Shown here in pieces: positions 1 to 7,281 of a stretch of 64,000 nt of DNA. The DNA is from a virus, in the IMG/VR virus record IMGVR_UViG_3300022750_000002, positions 1 through 64,000 of that record, one strand, 5' to 3'. The position numbers were made by a program, and so were the translations under genes. The notes beneath the pieces were generated by a model. It was not told the DNA's origin. It was given only the letters and a program-made list of their open reading frames with translations, and did no database searches. Numbering within the stretch: the first letter of the stretch is position 1; every line of letters begins with the position of its first letter.

Positions 1-103
1 AATGTTCTTCGCCATAGGCGTTAATTAGAAAGTCTTTAATGGACTGGTCACCTTTTTTATAGGCTTCTTGTGCCTTTTCTAGGCTTAGTTTTAAGTTTGT
101 CAT
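1..103 (-). CDS. Small phage protein, 3'-truncated by window edge
   Basis: The reading frame starts with an ATG at position 103 and stays open to the edge for 34 codons. The visible part is charged and helical (SLEKAQEAYKKGD, then a YGEE motif). Its product is not recognised. It is the last visible gene of the leftward small-gene operon, 12 bases after the stop of the neighbour at 115. Confidence 0.6.
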   Translation of the reverse strand, partial: MTNLKLSLEKAQEAYKKGDQSIKDFLINAYGEEH

Positions 104-114
104 ATGTTTTTAAA

Positions 115-459
115 TTATTTTCTTTTCCATTTATTAGAAGATATACGAATTACATCTAATAGTAAAACCATATCCCCTACTTTATTATTCTTATACACTT
201 CTTCATCAATTATGCTGACTACAAATGTTTCATTACCCATGACTAAAACAAACCAGTTAAAGCCATTTCTAACGTATTTAAACGATAATCTTGCGTATAT
301 GTTAATATCTGTAGGTTTCTGTAATTGCGTCTTATATACGCCGTATTGATATACTTTAGGGCTGTCCTGGGCTTTAACATCGCATGACCTAAAAGTAATT
401 ACGAAACAGAATAAGGCGAATACAATAACGCCTATGTTTCTTTTTTGTGCTGGGTTCAT
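115..459 (-). CDS. Small exported or membrane-anchored protein
   Basis: 114 residues. Residues about 8-24 form a hydrophobic segment followed by RSCDVKAQD, which could be a signal peptide cleaved after AQ or an N-terminal anchor. The rest is a short soluble domain. The start overlaps the stop of the upstream gene (ATGA-type coupling at 456-459), so the two are co-translated. Function is not recognised; it is one of several small envelope-type proteins in this arm. Confidence 0.6.
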   Translation of the reverse strand: MNPAQKRNIGVIVFALFCFVITFRSCDVKAQDSPKVYQYGVYKTQLQKPTDINIYARLSFKYVRNGFNWFVLVMGNETFVVSIIDEEVYKNNKVGDMVLLLDVIRISSNKWKRK

Positions 460-776
460 GTTGTTAGCTTTTTAAATGAATAAATCCCTAAACCAATGAA
501 TAAGGCATAAACAGAGGCATCTAAAGGAAGTTGTTCTGTAGGCACCTGATCATTACATTTAAGGTAGTATGTTTGAGGGTTAGTACAATTAGGAGATATA
601 ACCCACATGGAGTATAGAGGCCGTGGAAACTTCCATCCTTGACCATTTGGAGAAGTGTATAAATCATTGCCTTGTATAAAGCCATATTGACATAAACCGC
701 AGTATTGCCGTTCAGGGTTATCCGCAAAAGCATTAAGCCCAACGAATAGAAGCAATATTGTTAATATTCTTTTCAT
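456..776 (-). CDS. Small secreted protein with signal peptide and C-terminal helix
   Basis: 106 residues. The N-terminus (MKRILTILLLFVGLNAFADN) is a classical Sec signal peptide with cleavage expected after AFA. The mature part has six cysteines, including a CGLC pair, suggesting an extracytoplasmic, perhaps disulphide-bonded domain, and ends with a hydrophobic stretch (VYALFIGLGIYSF). It is coupled by ATGA overlaps to both neighbours. No family is recognised; a role at the host envelope is inferred. Confidence 0.65.
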   Translation of the reverse strand: MKRILTILLLFVGLNAFADNPERQYCGLCQYGFIQGNDLYTSPNGQGWKFPRPLYSMWVISPNCTNPQTYYLKCNDQVPTEQLPLDASVYALFIGLGIYSFKKLTT

Positions 777-859
777 CGTCTCAACCCTCCTACATTAGAT
801 GTAGCTACTATTTCTACTCGTGTTACTTTACGTGTTATTCTTGGTCGTTTAGTTTTCAT
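773..859 (-). CDS. Possible 28-residue basic peptide
   Basis: A 28-codon frame rich in Arg and Lys (MKTKRPRITRKVTR at the start). Its stop codon overlaps the start of the secreted-protein gene at 776 in an ATGA arrangement, and an AGGAGGG Shine-Dalgarno-like run for that downstream gene lies inside it. It may be a real small gene or a coupling leader; too short for function to be inferred. Confidence 0.35.
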   Translation of the reverse strand: MKTKRPRITRKVTRVEIVATSNVGGLRR

Positions 860-1017
860 AATGTTTAGTTTAAAAGTGAATTAAAATAACTGTGGAAGGC
901 TAACCACAATTCCTAATCATCCGATATAGGTATAAAGCTAATCCCATTTCATACACTCAAATATGAAGTTTTGCCTTTTTAATGATTTCGTGCCTTTATT
1001 CAGTTTACAATATATTG

Positions 1018-1359
1018 TTATAGAGACAACCAAATTTGATTAAGTTTTTTTTGGTGTTCTTTGAGATATTCAATTATTTTAGGAACGTCTTTATCCTCAA
1101 CTTTATTAATGAATATTGGGTAAAAAATCCCTTTTCTTTGTTGAATTATAAATATTTCCATACAATAATCTTTTGATTTCTCTATCTTTTTAATGTCCCA
1201 TCTAAAACATAGATTCATATCTACATCAGTTTTAAACCATTCTTCGTAAAATTCACTGAAAGTATAATAATCACTTCTTCTTGCAGAATCGTAGTAATTG
1301 TTCTCACTACAATAATAATCATGCTTAACAGCAAGTTGTTTTATTGAATTAATTTCCAT
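1018..1359 (-). CDS. Hypothetical protein, 113 aa
   Basis: A soluble, charged protein without a recognised family. It is rich in aromatic residues (repeated YY and W) and has no membrane segment. It starts three bases after the stop of the 57-codon gene upstream and belongs to the leftward operon. The 160-base gap after it is A/T-rich and I see no gene there other than the 28-codon frame. Confidence 0.6.
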   Translation of the reverse strand: MEINSIKQLAVKHDYYCSENNYYDSARRSDYYTFSEFYEEWFKTDVDMNLCFRWDIKKIEKSKDYCMEIFIIQQRKGIFYPIFINKVEDKDVPKIIEYLKEHQKKLNQIWLSL

Positions 1360-1362
1360 TAT

Positions 1363-1536
1363 TTATAATGCTTTTAAATATTCTGTAATCTGTTTAACGG
1401 TTGCTTTCGGATTAGCTGAAAGGAATATAAATACTTCATCCCTCAACCAACTTGCACCATGTTCAAATCCTGTTTGCCTTTGATATGTTTGTACATAAAC
1501 AGCACCATATTGTTTGGCTCTATCTTCTATCTTCAT
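1363..1536 (-). CDS. Hypothetical small protein, 57 aa
   Basis: Starts with ATG at 1536 and ends in TAA at 1363. The middle, reading TGFEHGASWLRDEVF, and the end, VKQITEYLKAL, look like ordinary folded helical protein. The start overlaps the stop of the upstream small frame as ATGA, supporting translation. Function unknown. Confidence 0.55.
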   Translation of the reverse strand: MKIEDRAKQYGAVYVQTYQRQTGFEHGASWLRDEVFIFLSANPKATVKQITEYLKAL

Positions 1537-1652
1537 TTCTTAAATTGATTAGTAAATTTAACATTATACTCTTTGCCATGATAAGCCATATAAGCTAATA
1601 TTAGCTGTTTTAAGAGAGTTTCTCCTTTGTGGTATGGATTAGTAGCGATCAA
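1533..1652 (-). CDS. Possible 39-residue protein with TTG start
   Basis: This frame would start at a TTG preceded, seven bases upstream, by an AAAGGAGG Shine-Dalgarno run that lies inside the end of the preceding gene; it ends in a TGA that overlaps the next ATG. The peptide (ATNPYHKGETLLKQLILAYMAYHGKEYNV) reads like protein and not like random sequence. The start codon is inferred from the ribosome site; function unknown. Confidence 0.45.
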   Translation of the reverse strand: MIATNPYHKGETLLKQLILAYMAYHGKEYNVKFTNQFKK

Positions 1653-1845
1653 TAGTAACCTCCTTTAGAATTATGTATTTGTCCCATATTCTTTCGTGAT
1701 TAATCAAAGCCTCTATAGCAGCGTCCTCTGTATCAAATGAATTGTGAACCCATCCGTCAAAAAATACCTTTTCTAAGGCTTTATATTTTTCGTTACCTAT
1801 TATGTCATTTAACTCATAAACAACATATTTTTTTCTTATTTCCAT
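1639..1845 (-). CDS. Hypothetical protein, 68 aa
   Basis: A small soluble protein with the sequence DTEDAAIEALINHERIWDKYIILKEV, which resembles the repeated fold of many short phage early proteins, but no family can be named. Its start overlaps the end of the membrane-protein gene upstream by ten bases. Confidence 0.55.
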   Translation of the reverse strand: MEIRKKYVVYELNDIIGNEKYKALEKVFFDGWVHNSFDTEDAAIEALINHERIWDKYIILKEVTIDRY

Positions 1846-2021
1846 TTTTTAAAATCCGAGTTGCTCCAAAAACCAATTAAAACGCAAATACAGGCTATTA
1901 TACCCATTAATAATGCTGCTGGCATCAATCCTTCGTAAAACATAAGATAGAAGCCTATACATGCGCAAATAACCCCTAAAAGGCCAAATACAATTAATGA
2001 TAAAGGATTAGGTATTTTCAT
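1836..2021 (-). CDS. Two-helix membrane protein, 61 aa
   Basis: Two hydrophobic segments, residues about 7-28 (LSLIVFGLLGVICACIGFYLMF) and 33-50, separated by a short EGL turn, followed by a basic tail. It is predicted to sit in the inner membrane. It overlaps its neighbours in an operon of small envelope proteins. The topology is like that of holins, but it is far from the lysis genes, so that assignment is not made. Confidence 0.6.
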   Translation of the reverse strand: MKIPNPLSLIVFGLLGVICACIGFYLMFYEGLMPAALLMGIIACICVLIGFWSNSDFKKWK

Positions 2022-2232
2022 TTTCTTTTAGTTTGTTAATTTTCCTTAATGCTGATTTTTTATTCAATGCTATAACGGTGTAACCATCTATAGTAAATTC
2101 GCTACATCCATTTGGAATTGGTTGTGTTTTAGGCTTTTTTATCTTAGCAGTTGGTCTGTCTAAGTTCATAACGTTTAGGTCACAAATAGCAGCTATACTT
2201 ATTAATGATAATATTGCATTTCTACTCTTCAT
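2008..2232 (-). CDS. Small protein with hydrophobic N-terminus, 74 aa
   Basis: The first 17 residues (MKSRNAILSLISIAAIC) look like a weak signal peptide; the remainder is basic with an ELTIDGYTVIAL-like beta segment and a lysine-rich helix. Function not recognised. It starts two bases after the stop of the preceding gene and overlaps the next by 14 bases. Confidence 0.5.
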   Translation of the reverse strand: MKSRNAILSLISIAAICDLNVMNLDRPTAKIKKPKTQPIPNGCSEFTIDGYTVIALNKKSALRKINKLKENENT

Positions 2233-2234
2233 AA

Positions 2235-2450
2235 TTATCGATTTTTAGCATTGTTAAATCCTATGAAAATAGTATCAGGCGTAACCTTGTATACGATTAA
2301 ACTATCTCCTGTTTTTACCTCACTCCATTCCTCTGGCAGATCAATTACACGTTGTTTGTGTTTATTCGCCCCATTATACAAAAGAAAGAAGCAACAAAAT
2401 GGCATAAAAATACAACAGCCCATAAATAACGAGATTATAAACTTTCTCAT
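2235..2450 (-). CDS. Small exported or anchored protein, 71 aa
   Basis: Residues 4-26 are strongly hydrophobic and rich in cysteine and phenylalanine (IISLFMGCCIFMPFCCFFLLY), giving an N-terminal anchor or an atypical signal peptide. A short soluble domain follows (DSLIVYKVTPDTIFIGF). ATGA overlap links it to the upstream gene at 2447. Family unknown. Confidence 0.55.
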   Translation of the reverse strand: MRKFIISLFMGCCIFMPFCCFFLLYNGANKHKQRVIDLPEEWSEVKTGDSLIVYKVTPDTIFIGFNNAKNR

Positions 2451-2734
2451 AAAGTATCCTTTTTACTTACAGACTTAGTTAAATACTTTCTTTGTGGTTT
2501 ACCTGTTTTAGTAAGCTTACCAGTCTCAAAATACAGTCTTCCGTTCTTAGATTGATATACGGTATACATCTTGCCATCTAATCTGGCTGTATTGGTTGTT
2601 TTAATGCGATCTAAGGCATCTAAATCGTAAAGCTTACCATTTGATTGTCTTGTTTGAGAAAATACGCCTGATGCAGTTAAACTGATTGTCGCAATAATTA
2701 CTATTACTACAATGTAAAATGTTGATTTTTTCAT
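2447..2734 (-). CDS. Small secreted protein, 95 aa
   Basis: The N-terminus (residues 1-27, with hydrophobic core FYIVVIVIIATISLTASG and a probable cleavage site at VFSQ-T) is a typical Bacteroidota Sec signal peptide. The mature domain contains two beta-hairpin-like units (GKLYDLDALDRI and GKMYTVYQSKNGRLYFETG) and a basic tail. It heads the run of small envelope-directed genes from 2734 to 115. Role unknown. Confidence 0.6.
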   Translation of the reverse strand: MKKSTFYIVVIVIIATISLTASGVFSQTRQSNGKLYDLDALDRIKTTNTARLDGKMYTVYQSKNGRLYFETGKLTKTGKPQRKYLTKSVSKKDTL

Positions 2735-3140
2735 TTTTAATGAGTTTTAAGAGGTTTATATTGTTTAGCTATGCTCTACATTTAAATAACGGCTTGCAAC
2801 GTTCATAGGCTGTATTATAGCTTAATTTTTACGCTGAGGCTATTTCAACTCGATACGATTGTTTCGCTACACCTCTATTTGAGTATCGCGGCAGATTTTA
2901 GTTTCCTCCTGGGCTGCACCAGTTTTTTAAGTGTTTAAAGCAACAGTAAGCTATTAGTCATTATTTAAAGATGCTAGGCTAATAAAACATCTATTCAAAC
3001 CGTTATTTATCAATGCAAGATTTGAGATACATTTATCCTGTCTTTTATAATGCAATACAGGCAATACATTTGGCGCTTAGACGTGGGAACGATCCACAAC
3101 ACATATTATTTAAGTGTCTGCCTGCAACTAAGCTGTTTTG
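2735..3140. other. Intergenic region with several hairpins
   Basis: No gene is supported here. On the minus strand it would form the leader of the secreted-protein gene at 2734 and contains short inverted repeats: CGATAC (2850s) with GTATCG (2890s), CTGG with CCAG near 2910-2935, and GTGG/CCAC near 3083-3097. A plus-strand TACATTTG at 3065-3072 resembles the promoter motif seen elsewhere but has no gene behind it. Whether the region makes a structured RNA cannot be told by eye. Confidence 0.3.
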
Positions 3141-3497
3141 TTATTTACTTATATATATTAATGCCTCGGGGTTTTCTTCACAAGCTTTTAAGTAGTCTTC
3201 TAACCAAGGTATAAACTGTTCGTATGTTCCCCAGCCATTAGAAGCGCTGAATTGTTTATAATGCTTTGGTTTATCTTTCATATCCTTTATACCATTTTTT
3301 AATGGCTTTATAGCCTCTTTTGCTTTAGTGTCGTAACAGTCCCACGTATAAGGACTTAATCCTGCCTCATGAGCCATTTTACTAAGGTTGTGCGTAATGT
3401 TTCTATCGTAAACTATTTCGTCTTTTGTTTCTACGTTTTCGCCGCAATGAGGGCATTTTATTGAAATTGTGGAATACAATGCTATATCTAAGCTCAT
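3141..3497 (-). CDS. Zinc-ribbon-like phage protein, 118 aa
   Basis: Near the N-terminus, residues 15-18 form a CPHC pair typical of one half of a zinc ribbon; further conserved-looking elements are a TWDCYDTKAKEAI segment and a C-terminal WLEDYLKACEENPEALIYI helix. Similar small proteins are common in Bacteroidota phages, but I cannot name a function. It stands alone between two untranslated gaps. Confidence 0.55.
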   Translation of the reverse strand: MSLDIALYSTISIKCPHCGENVETKDEIVYDRNITHNLSKMAHEAGLSPYTWDCYDTKAKEAIKPLKNGIKDMKDKPKHYKQFSASNGWGTYEQFIPWLEDYLKACEENPEALIYISK

Positions 3498-3599
3498 AAT
3501 ATTTAATTTAAGGGTGTTTTAAAGCCATTACAGGCATTTATAAATGTTATTGGTGTATTGTGTTGGGTGTGGTGGTAGAGTTGATTAGAAGGGCTTAAA

Positions 3600-3995
3600 T
3601 TAGTCTTCGTTTTGATCGTCTTCTAATTGACTTTCAAGTTCGTCAAAATCAAACATATCAAACTCTGATTGATTATCAACTGCATACTTAGCAATGTTAT
3701 AAGGATAATCCTCTAAATCCGGTACTTCAAAGTAATTGGTACTTTCCAAATTGCCATATCCGTTAAACTGCACATAATTGTCAGAAAACCTATAGTCTCC
3801 AAAATAACAAGCTCTAACCGCATCTGAAGCACTGCTAAAATTTTCATTTAAAAAGTCCTCATCATTGTCGTATACTCTACTTTCAGATCCAATAGAGCCA
3901 CAATAAGCGTTGTTTAATGAAATTAATTCTTGTTCACTCATCTCGTTGATTTGATCAACTATTAAGTCTGTTAGATTTTTTGATTGAGTAGTCAT
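3600..3995 (-). CDS. Highly acidic protein, 131 aa
   Basis: An unusually acidic protein, ending in a run of Asp/Glu (DMFDFDELESQLEDDQNED). The core reads VYDNDEDFLNENFSSASDAVRACYFGDYRFSDNY (quoted in pieces: VYDNDEDFLNEN, then DAVRACYFGDY, then YVQFNGYGNLES), a pattern I associate with small proteins of Bacteroidota mobile elements. The charge is compatible with a DNA mimic such as an antirestriction protein, but that is inference only. Confidence 0.55.
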   Translation of the reverse strand: MTTQSKNLTDLIVDQINEMSEQELISLNNAYCGSIGSESRVYDNDEDFLNENFSSASDAVRACYFGDYRFSDNYVQFNGYGNLESTNYFEVPDLEDYPYNIAKYAVDNQSEFDMFDFDELESQLEDDQNED

Positions 3996-4030
3996 AATAT
4001 GTTTTTTTTAATTAGCGTGTATAAGATTAG

Positions 4031-4204
4031 TTAGTTGTTAAAAGACTCTATATAGTTATTGATTTCTTTTTCTTCTACAATGTCGGACATGTAACCATAA
4101 TTCATTATTAAATTAGATTGTTCAATTTGTGCTTGTCTCAGGCTTGTAAAGTCTTTGCCATTACATAATAGTTTGCCTTCATAAAAAAGATAATATTTTG
4201 CCAT
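4031..4204 (-). CDS. Hypothetical protein, 57 aa
   Basis: Starts with ATG at 4204 and ends in TAA at 4031. The sequence begins MAKYYLFYEGKLLCNGKDFTS, a beta-hairpin-like start, and ends in an acidic helix. The frame lies alone between the acidic protein gene and the 191-residue gene and has ordinary codon use. Function unknown. Confidence 0.5.
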   Translation of the reverse strand: MAKYYLFYEGKLLCNGKDFTSLRQAQIEQSNLIMNYGYMSDIVEEKEINNYIESFNN

Positions 4205-4272
4205 TTTAAAGCTATTTAAAGAGTTTAATTAATTGAGTTGATACTTTGTGTTGGTTAGTTATTTACGTGTGC

Positions 4273-4848
4273 TTAGAACATTTTACCATCAACAGTAAAC
4301 TCGTATTCATTTCCGATAATACAGTCCTTAGCATATTCCTCACTACTTTTATATTCTATTTCTGAATAACCGGTATTTTCAAGTTCAGCACACAAAAACA
4401 TGTATTTGTCTTGAATGTAGATTTTAATGTCATTTACATAGCTTGTAAGCCTATTATATTCAGCGTAGCTATTTGTATCTATATAAAAGCTAACATCTGT
4501 AGCACAAGCGTATGCATAATGACCTGTATTAGCTTCGCAACATCCGTAACAGTTAGCTAAAATAACTTGCAATACACTTTCTTTAATATCCGGCTTACAT
4601 TCTTTAATCAACCTAGGCAAATCTAAATCAGCATCAAACGATAGTCCGTCACCTTGTGAATAAGATAAACTATATCTTACCTTAGCATTATTAAATCCTT
4701 GCTCTGCTGCCCGTTCAGCACATTCATCCTCAAAGTTCCACAACTCAATATTTTCGTAGTTAGTAGACAGATAATTGCTGATAGCCGTTTGTTGTGCTGT
4801 TACGCTTAATTCTTCGAATTTGTAAACCTTTGTTCTAATTGTTCTCAT
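4273..4848 (-). CDS. Hypothetical phage protein, 191 aa
   Basis: The N-terminus reads as the pattern TKVYKFEELSVTAQQTAISNY and a central SLSYSQGDGLSFDADLDL segment follows. This combination (a short helix that says the protein 'should' be processed, then the SYSQGDG motif) recurs in a widespread family of uncharacterised phage proteins. No catalytic residues are recognised. It is preceded by a leader with three strong hairpins at 4863-5040, which may regulate it. Confidence 0.55.
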   Translation of the reverse strand: MRTIRTKVYKFEELSVTAQQTAISNYLSTNYENIELWNFEDECAERAAEQGFNNAKVRYSLSYSQGDGLSFDADLDLPRLIKECKPDIKESVLQVILANCYGCCEANTGHYAYACATDVSFYIDTNSYAEYNRLTSYVNDIKIYIQDKYMFLCAELENTGYSEIEYKSSEEYAKDCIIGNEYEFTVDGKMF

Positions 4849-4862
4849 AATTTGTCCGTCTT

Positions 4863-5040
4863 TTTAATCTGAAGCGGCTAACAGGTTCATAATAAGTAAT
4901 ATCCAGTGTTCTTAAATTGTGGTTATTCACTGGCTTCTACCGCCTAAGCCCCGCCTTTATTTCAGGGCGAGGCAGGCTAACATGTAGCTGGTATTTCAAA
5001 TCAGCATCTTTATACCGCAATTGCAGTAACGGTAATTATT
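4863..5040 (-). promoter_or_regulatory. Hairpin-rich leader of the 191-aa gene
   Basis: Read on the minus strand, three hairpins follow one another: CCTCGCCCT pairing with AAGGCGGGG (one mismatch), GGCTT with AAGCC, and CCAGTG with CACTGG. The stretch is richer in G+C than its surroundings and holds no gene. The stems end about 70 bases before the ATG at 4848. Neither a T-run nor a known riboswitch pattern is visible, so this is called a structured leader of unknown role. Confidence 0.35.
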
Positions 5041-5214
5041 TTAAAGATTAAACCAATTTAATTTTTTATAATCTTCTTCTGTGCAATATTTCTCGGTGCA
5101 TAGTACCGATTTATTAAAACATACTAAACAGACGATAAAAGCGCCCGTTTTGACCGCATAAATAATTTGTGTTTCATCATATTTGGTAACAACACACTCG
5201 TAATAGCTTTTCAT
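5041..5214 (-). CDS. Cysteine-rich small protein, 57 aa
   Basis: Starts at ATG 5214 and ends with TAA at 5041. It contains five cysteines (ECVV, IVCLVCF, VLCTEKYC) in a beta-rich sequence. Function not recognised; possibly metal binding, but the spacing does not match a standard zinc motif. Confidence 0.5.
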   Translation of the reverse strand: MKSYYECVVTKYDETQIIYAVKTGAFIVCLVCFNKSVLCTEKYCTEEDYKKLNWFNL

Positions 5215-5243
5215 CTTATTTCTTAGTTAATTGTTAACGGTAA

Positions 5244-5414
5244 TTATATTAAATCAAATTTCTTAGCTAAACTTTTAACGGCCTTAACCAAATCGTAACC
5301 TCTTATGTATTTAGGTTTTTCTTTAGTGTTGATATTTACGTTTTTATCGCCTCTTAATATATCAGATAAAGCAGCATCTAATACCGCCTTATCTTTTTTG
5401 GTTAATTCAATCAT
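5244..5414 (-). CDS. Hypothetical protein, 56 aa
   Basis: Starts at ATG 5414, overlapping the stop of the upstream gene as ATGA, so the two are translationally coupled. The protein is lysine-rich with two helices (ELTKKDKAVLDAALSDILRG, then GYDLVKAVKSLAKKFDLI). Function unknown. Confidence 0.5.
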   Translation of the reverse strand: MIELTKKDKAVLDAALSDILRGDKNVNINTKEKPKYIRGYDLVKAVKSLAKKFDLI

Positions 5415-5677
5415 TTAGAATTTAAGAATGAATTATTATCGAACATTTCTTTAAAGTGTTTATGAGTAACGCCAGGTGTTAAGTCTCTATTAAAGTCAAT
5501 TCTGAAAGTTTTTTCACCTTTTTTAGTGCTAAACTTAAAATAACCGCCTTGTAAATCCCATACCGCATCTATATCAATAACAATTCCTAAAAATTCGCCT
5601 TGAGTAATTATATCACCTCTTTTAATTTCCTCTATTTGATCTATTGTCATTTCGTAAATGTTAACGTGGGTAGTCAT
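5411..5677 (-). CDS. First gene of the leftward operon, 88 aa
   Basis: A small soluble protein with a beta-rich middle (GDIITQGEFLGIVIDIDAVW, FKFSTKKGEKTFRIDF). No family recognised. As the first gene behind the strong promoter candidate at 5722-5751 it is likely to be expressed early and strongly. Confidence 0.55.
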   Translation of the reverse strand: MTTHVNIYEMTIDQIEEIKRGDIITQGEFLGIVIDIDAVWDLQGGYFKFSTKKGEKTFRIDFNRDLTPGVTHKHFKEMFDNNSFLNSK

Positions 5678-5721
5678 CTTTTCTACAATTTATCAAACAA
5701 CCTTATTGCTGTTTGCTTGAA

Positions 5722-5751
5722 CAAATATAGATATAGTTTCCGTATTACCAA
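5722..5751 (-). promoter_or_regulatory. Promoter of the leftward operon
   Basis: On the minus strand the sequence reads TTG, 19 bases, TATATTTG, matching the Bacteroidota vegetative promoter consensus (TTG, about 19-20 bases, TAnnTTTG). It lies 45 bases upstream of the ATG at 5677. Confidence 0.6.
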
Positions 5752-5788
5752 AACTATTTGCTAAATAAGTTTATGTATTACCATAACC
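5742..5788. promoter_or_regulatory. Direct-repeat operator candidates
   Basis: GTATTACCAAAACT (5742-5755) and GTATTACCATAACC (5775-5788) match in 12 of 14 positions and are 33 bases apart, about three helical turns. The first copy covers the -33 element of the leftward promoter, so a repressor binding both could block it. No binding protein is known. Confidence 0.4.
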
Positions 5789-6199
5789 TACTGTAAATCA
5801 AGCATAAAAAATTAATATAAATACCATTAAACACCTAACAACAACGCAATCAAACCCATACATCCCATCCAATACACCTACAATAACACAACAACCCAAT
5901 TAACCTACAAACAACATTCACAATAACAATCAGCCTTTAACACTTCACAACTCCCATATATATCTATACAACACTACTATTATTCGTATTACAACAACCT
6001 CAATCATATGCTTTATTATACCGAAAATTAGGATTGATACAGAAATTGGAGTTTTTTCGGTGGAATTTGACCCCTCAACACCTCTCTCTATACACACAAA
6101 AACACCGTTTAAACTATCGTGAATTGTTTTCAGGTATAAATATGACTTATGTTGAATTGAATACAATATTTTTGTCTATTTTTAATAAAAACATAAATT
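5789..6199. other. Divergent control region with G-free tract
   Basis: No gene supported. Between 5803 and 5985 there are only two G residues on the plus strand (5846, 5933), a stretch of A, C and T that cannot fold on itself. It separates the leftward operon from the rightward genes. TATTTTTG at 6167-6174 is a possible -7 element for the GIY-YIG gene, without a well-spaced TTG. Confidence 0.4.
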
Positions 6200-6763
6200 A
6201 TGGCATACAAAGGATTTAAAGTAATTAAAATAGATGGTGTTAACTATCGTAAATATCCTAGCGGTACAATAAAATACATTGCTCCGCTAGAGTCTAAGCA
6301 CGCTGCATATAAGAAAGAATCTTGTGTTTATCTCGTTACAGATAAAACTAATGGAAGGCTTTACGTTGGATCAACTGTAAACATGAGAAATAGAATGAGG
6401 GCTTATGAAACTAAGGATTTAAAGAAAGATGTATTTAAGGGGGTTAAGTTTGAAGATCTTTTAATTGAAGTGTTGGAATATTGTGACAACCTCACAACTG
6501 AGCAACGTCTATATAGAGAATATGAATACATAATAAAATTAAACACCATTTACCCAGCAGGAAATAATATTCAATGTCCTGTAAGAAAAATTAAATTCAG
6601 CTTACTTGATATGTCCAACTATAACCCACTTACACATGTTTTTGTAAGAAATAAGGAAGTCTACGATAAGGATAAGTATGAGAAAAGAAAACATATTATA
6701 TCTCAACAAAGAAAAGATAGGTATAGAAAAGCTAATAAAGGAGACAAACAGCCTAACTGTTAA
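6200..6763 (+). CDS. GIY-YIG endonuclease
   Basis: Residues about 42-70 hold the GIY-YIG core in a variant form: CVYLVTDKTNGRLYVGST, with the two tyrosine-containing strands and the invariant arginines downstream (NMRNRMRAYE). An acidic/aromatic helix EQRLYREYEYIIKLNT and an Asn (PAGNN) follow as expected for the family, which cuts DNA as a homing or repair nuclease. The last 60 residues are basic and probably bind DNA. It stands alone, so it may be a free-standing mobile nuclease; a host-DNA role cannot be excluded. Confidence 0.75.
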   Translation: MAYKGFKVIKIDGVNYRKYPSGTIKYIAPLESKHAAYKKESCVYLVTDKTNGRLYVGSTVNMRNRMRAYETKDLKKDVFKGVKFEDLLIEVLEYCDNLTTEQRLYREYEYIIKLNTIYPAGNNIQCPVRKIKFSLLDMSNYNPLTHVFVRNKEVYDKDKYEKRKHIISQQRKDRYRKANKGDKQPNC

Positions 6764-7250
6764 ATATCAATCATAGTTATATGTATTAATTACAATCTAT
6801 TTTAAGGAGTTGTAAGGCGTTTAGTTTATGATCTAACAGATTGTATTGCCTTATCCTTATCTAAGCTTAAACAGGTCGATTTGACTTTATACAATCATAG
6901 GGCAAACAGACAACAACCCAAAGCAAAACAAATGATCATAACTAGGTACCCCAGTGTATAGGATCGGGTTTATTTCGATGGTGATGGGAGGAGAAGGGGA
7001 GGGGATAGACCCATCTATCAAAACATGTAGAAAAAATTTTAAAGTTTTTTATCTAAGTATTACTGCTTACTACTGATAAACAGGTTATTACATGTTGTTT
7101 AAAAAAGAGTCTTACTAATAGAATAGGGAATAAGATAAGGATTAGTCTGAAATACAGATAGTTACAAGCTTTTTACTGCCGGAATACTGCGTAAGTTTGC
7201 GAGAATGTCAGTAAATGTTGCTAGAATGTCAGGAATATCTGTATAAATAT
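6764..7250. other. Intergenic region before the RepL-like gene
   Basis: No gene supported. It contains an inverted pair TAAGGC/GCCTTA (6815-6858), an ATTGTAT/ATACAAT pair (6840-6893), a G-rich purine tract with runs of two to four G at 6986-7004, and two copies of AGAATGTCAG at 7202-7211 and 7223-7232, a spacing of 21 bases. The repeats next to an initiator-like gene suggest an origin or an autoregulatory region. Confidence 0.4.
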
Positions 7251-7281
7251 TTGGTAGTAATAGCAATATATTGTATGTTTG
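7251..7281 (+). promoter_or_regulatory. Promoter of the RepL-like gene
   Basis: TTG at 7251-7253, 20 bases, TATGTTTG at 7274-7281: a full match to the Bacteroidota promoter consensus. It is followed at 7282-7302 by the palindrome TTGTAT-N9-ATACAA, which would overlie the transcription start and looks like an operator. Confidence 0.6.

Noticed and set aside
3013-3195. Plus-strand frame of 60 codons in the early arm, preceded by nothing and containing TACATTTG at 3065
   Set aside because: It lies partly antisense to the zinc-ribbon-like gene, has no ribosome site and its composition is not gene-like.
5945-6166. Minus-strand frame of 73 codons in the divergent region
   Set aside because: It spans the G-free tract, whose composition alone keeps the frame open; no ribosome site or promoter.
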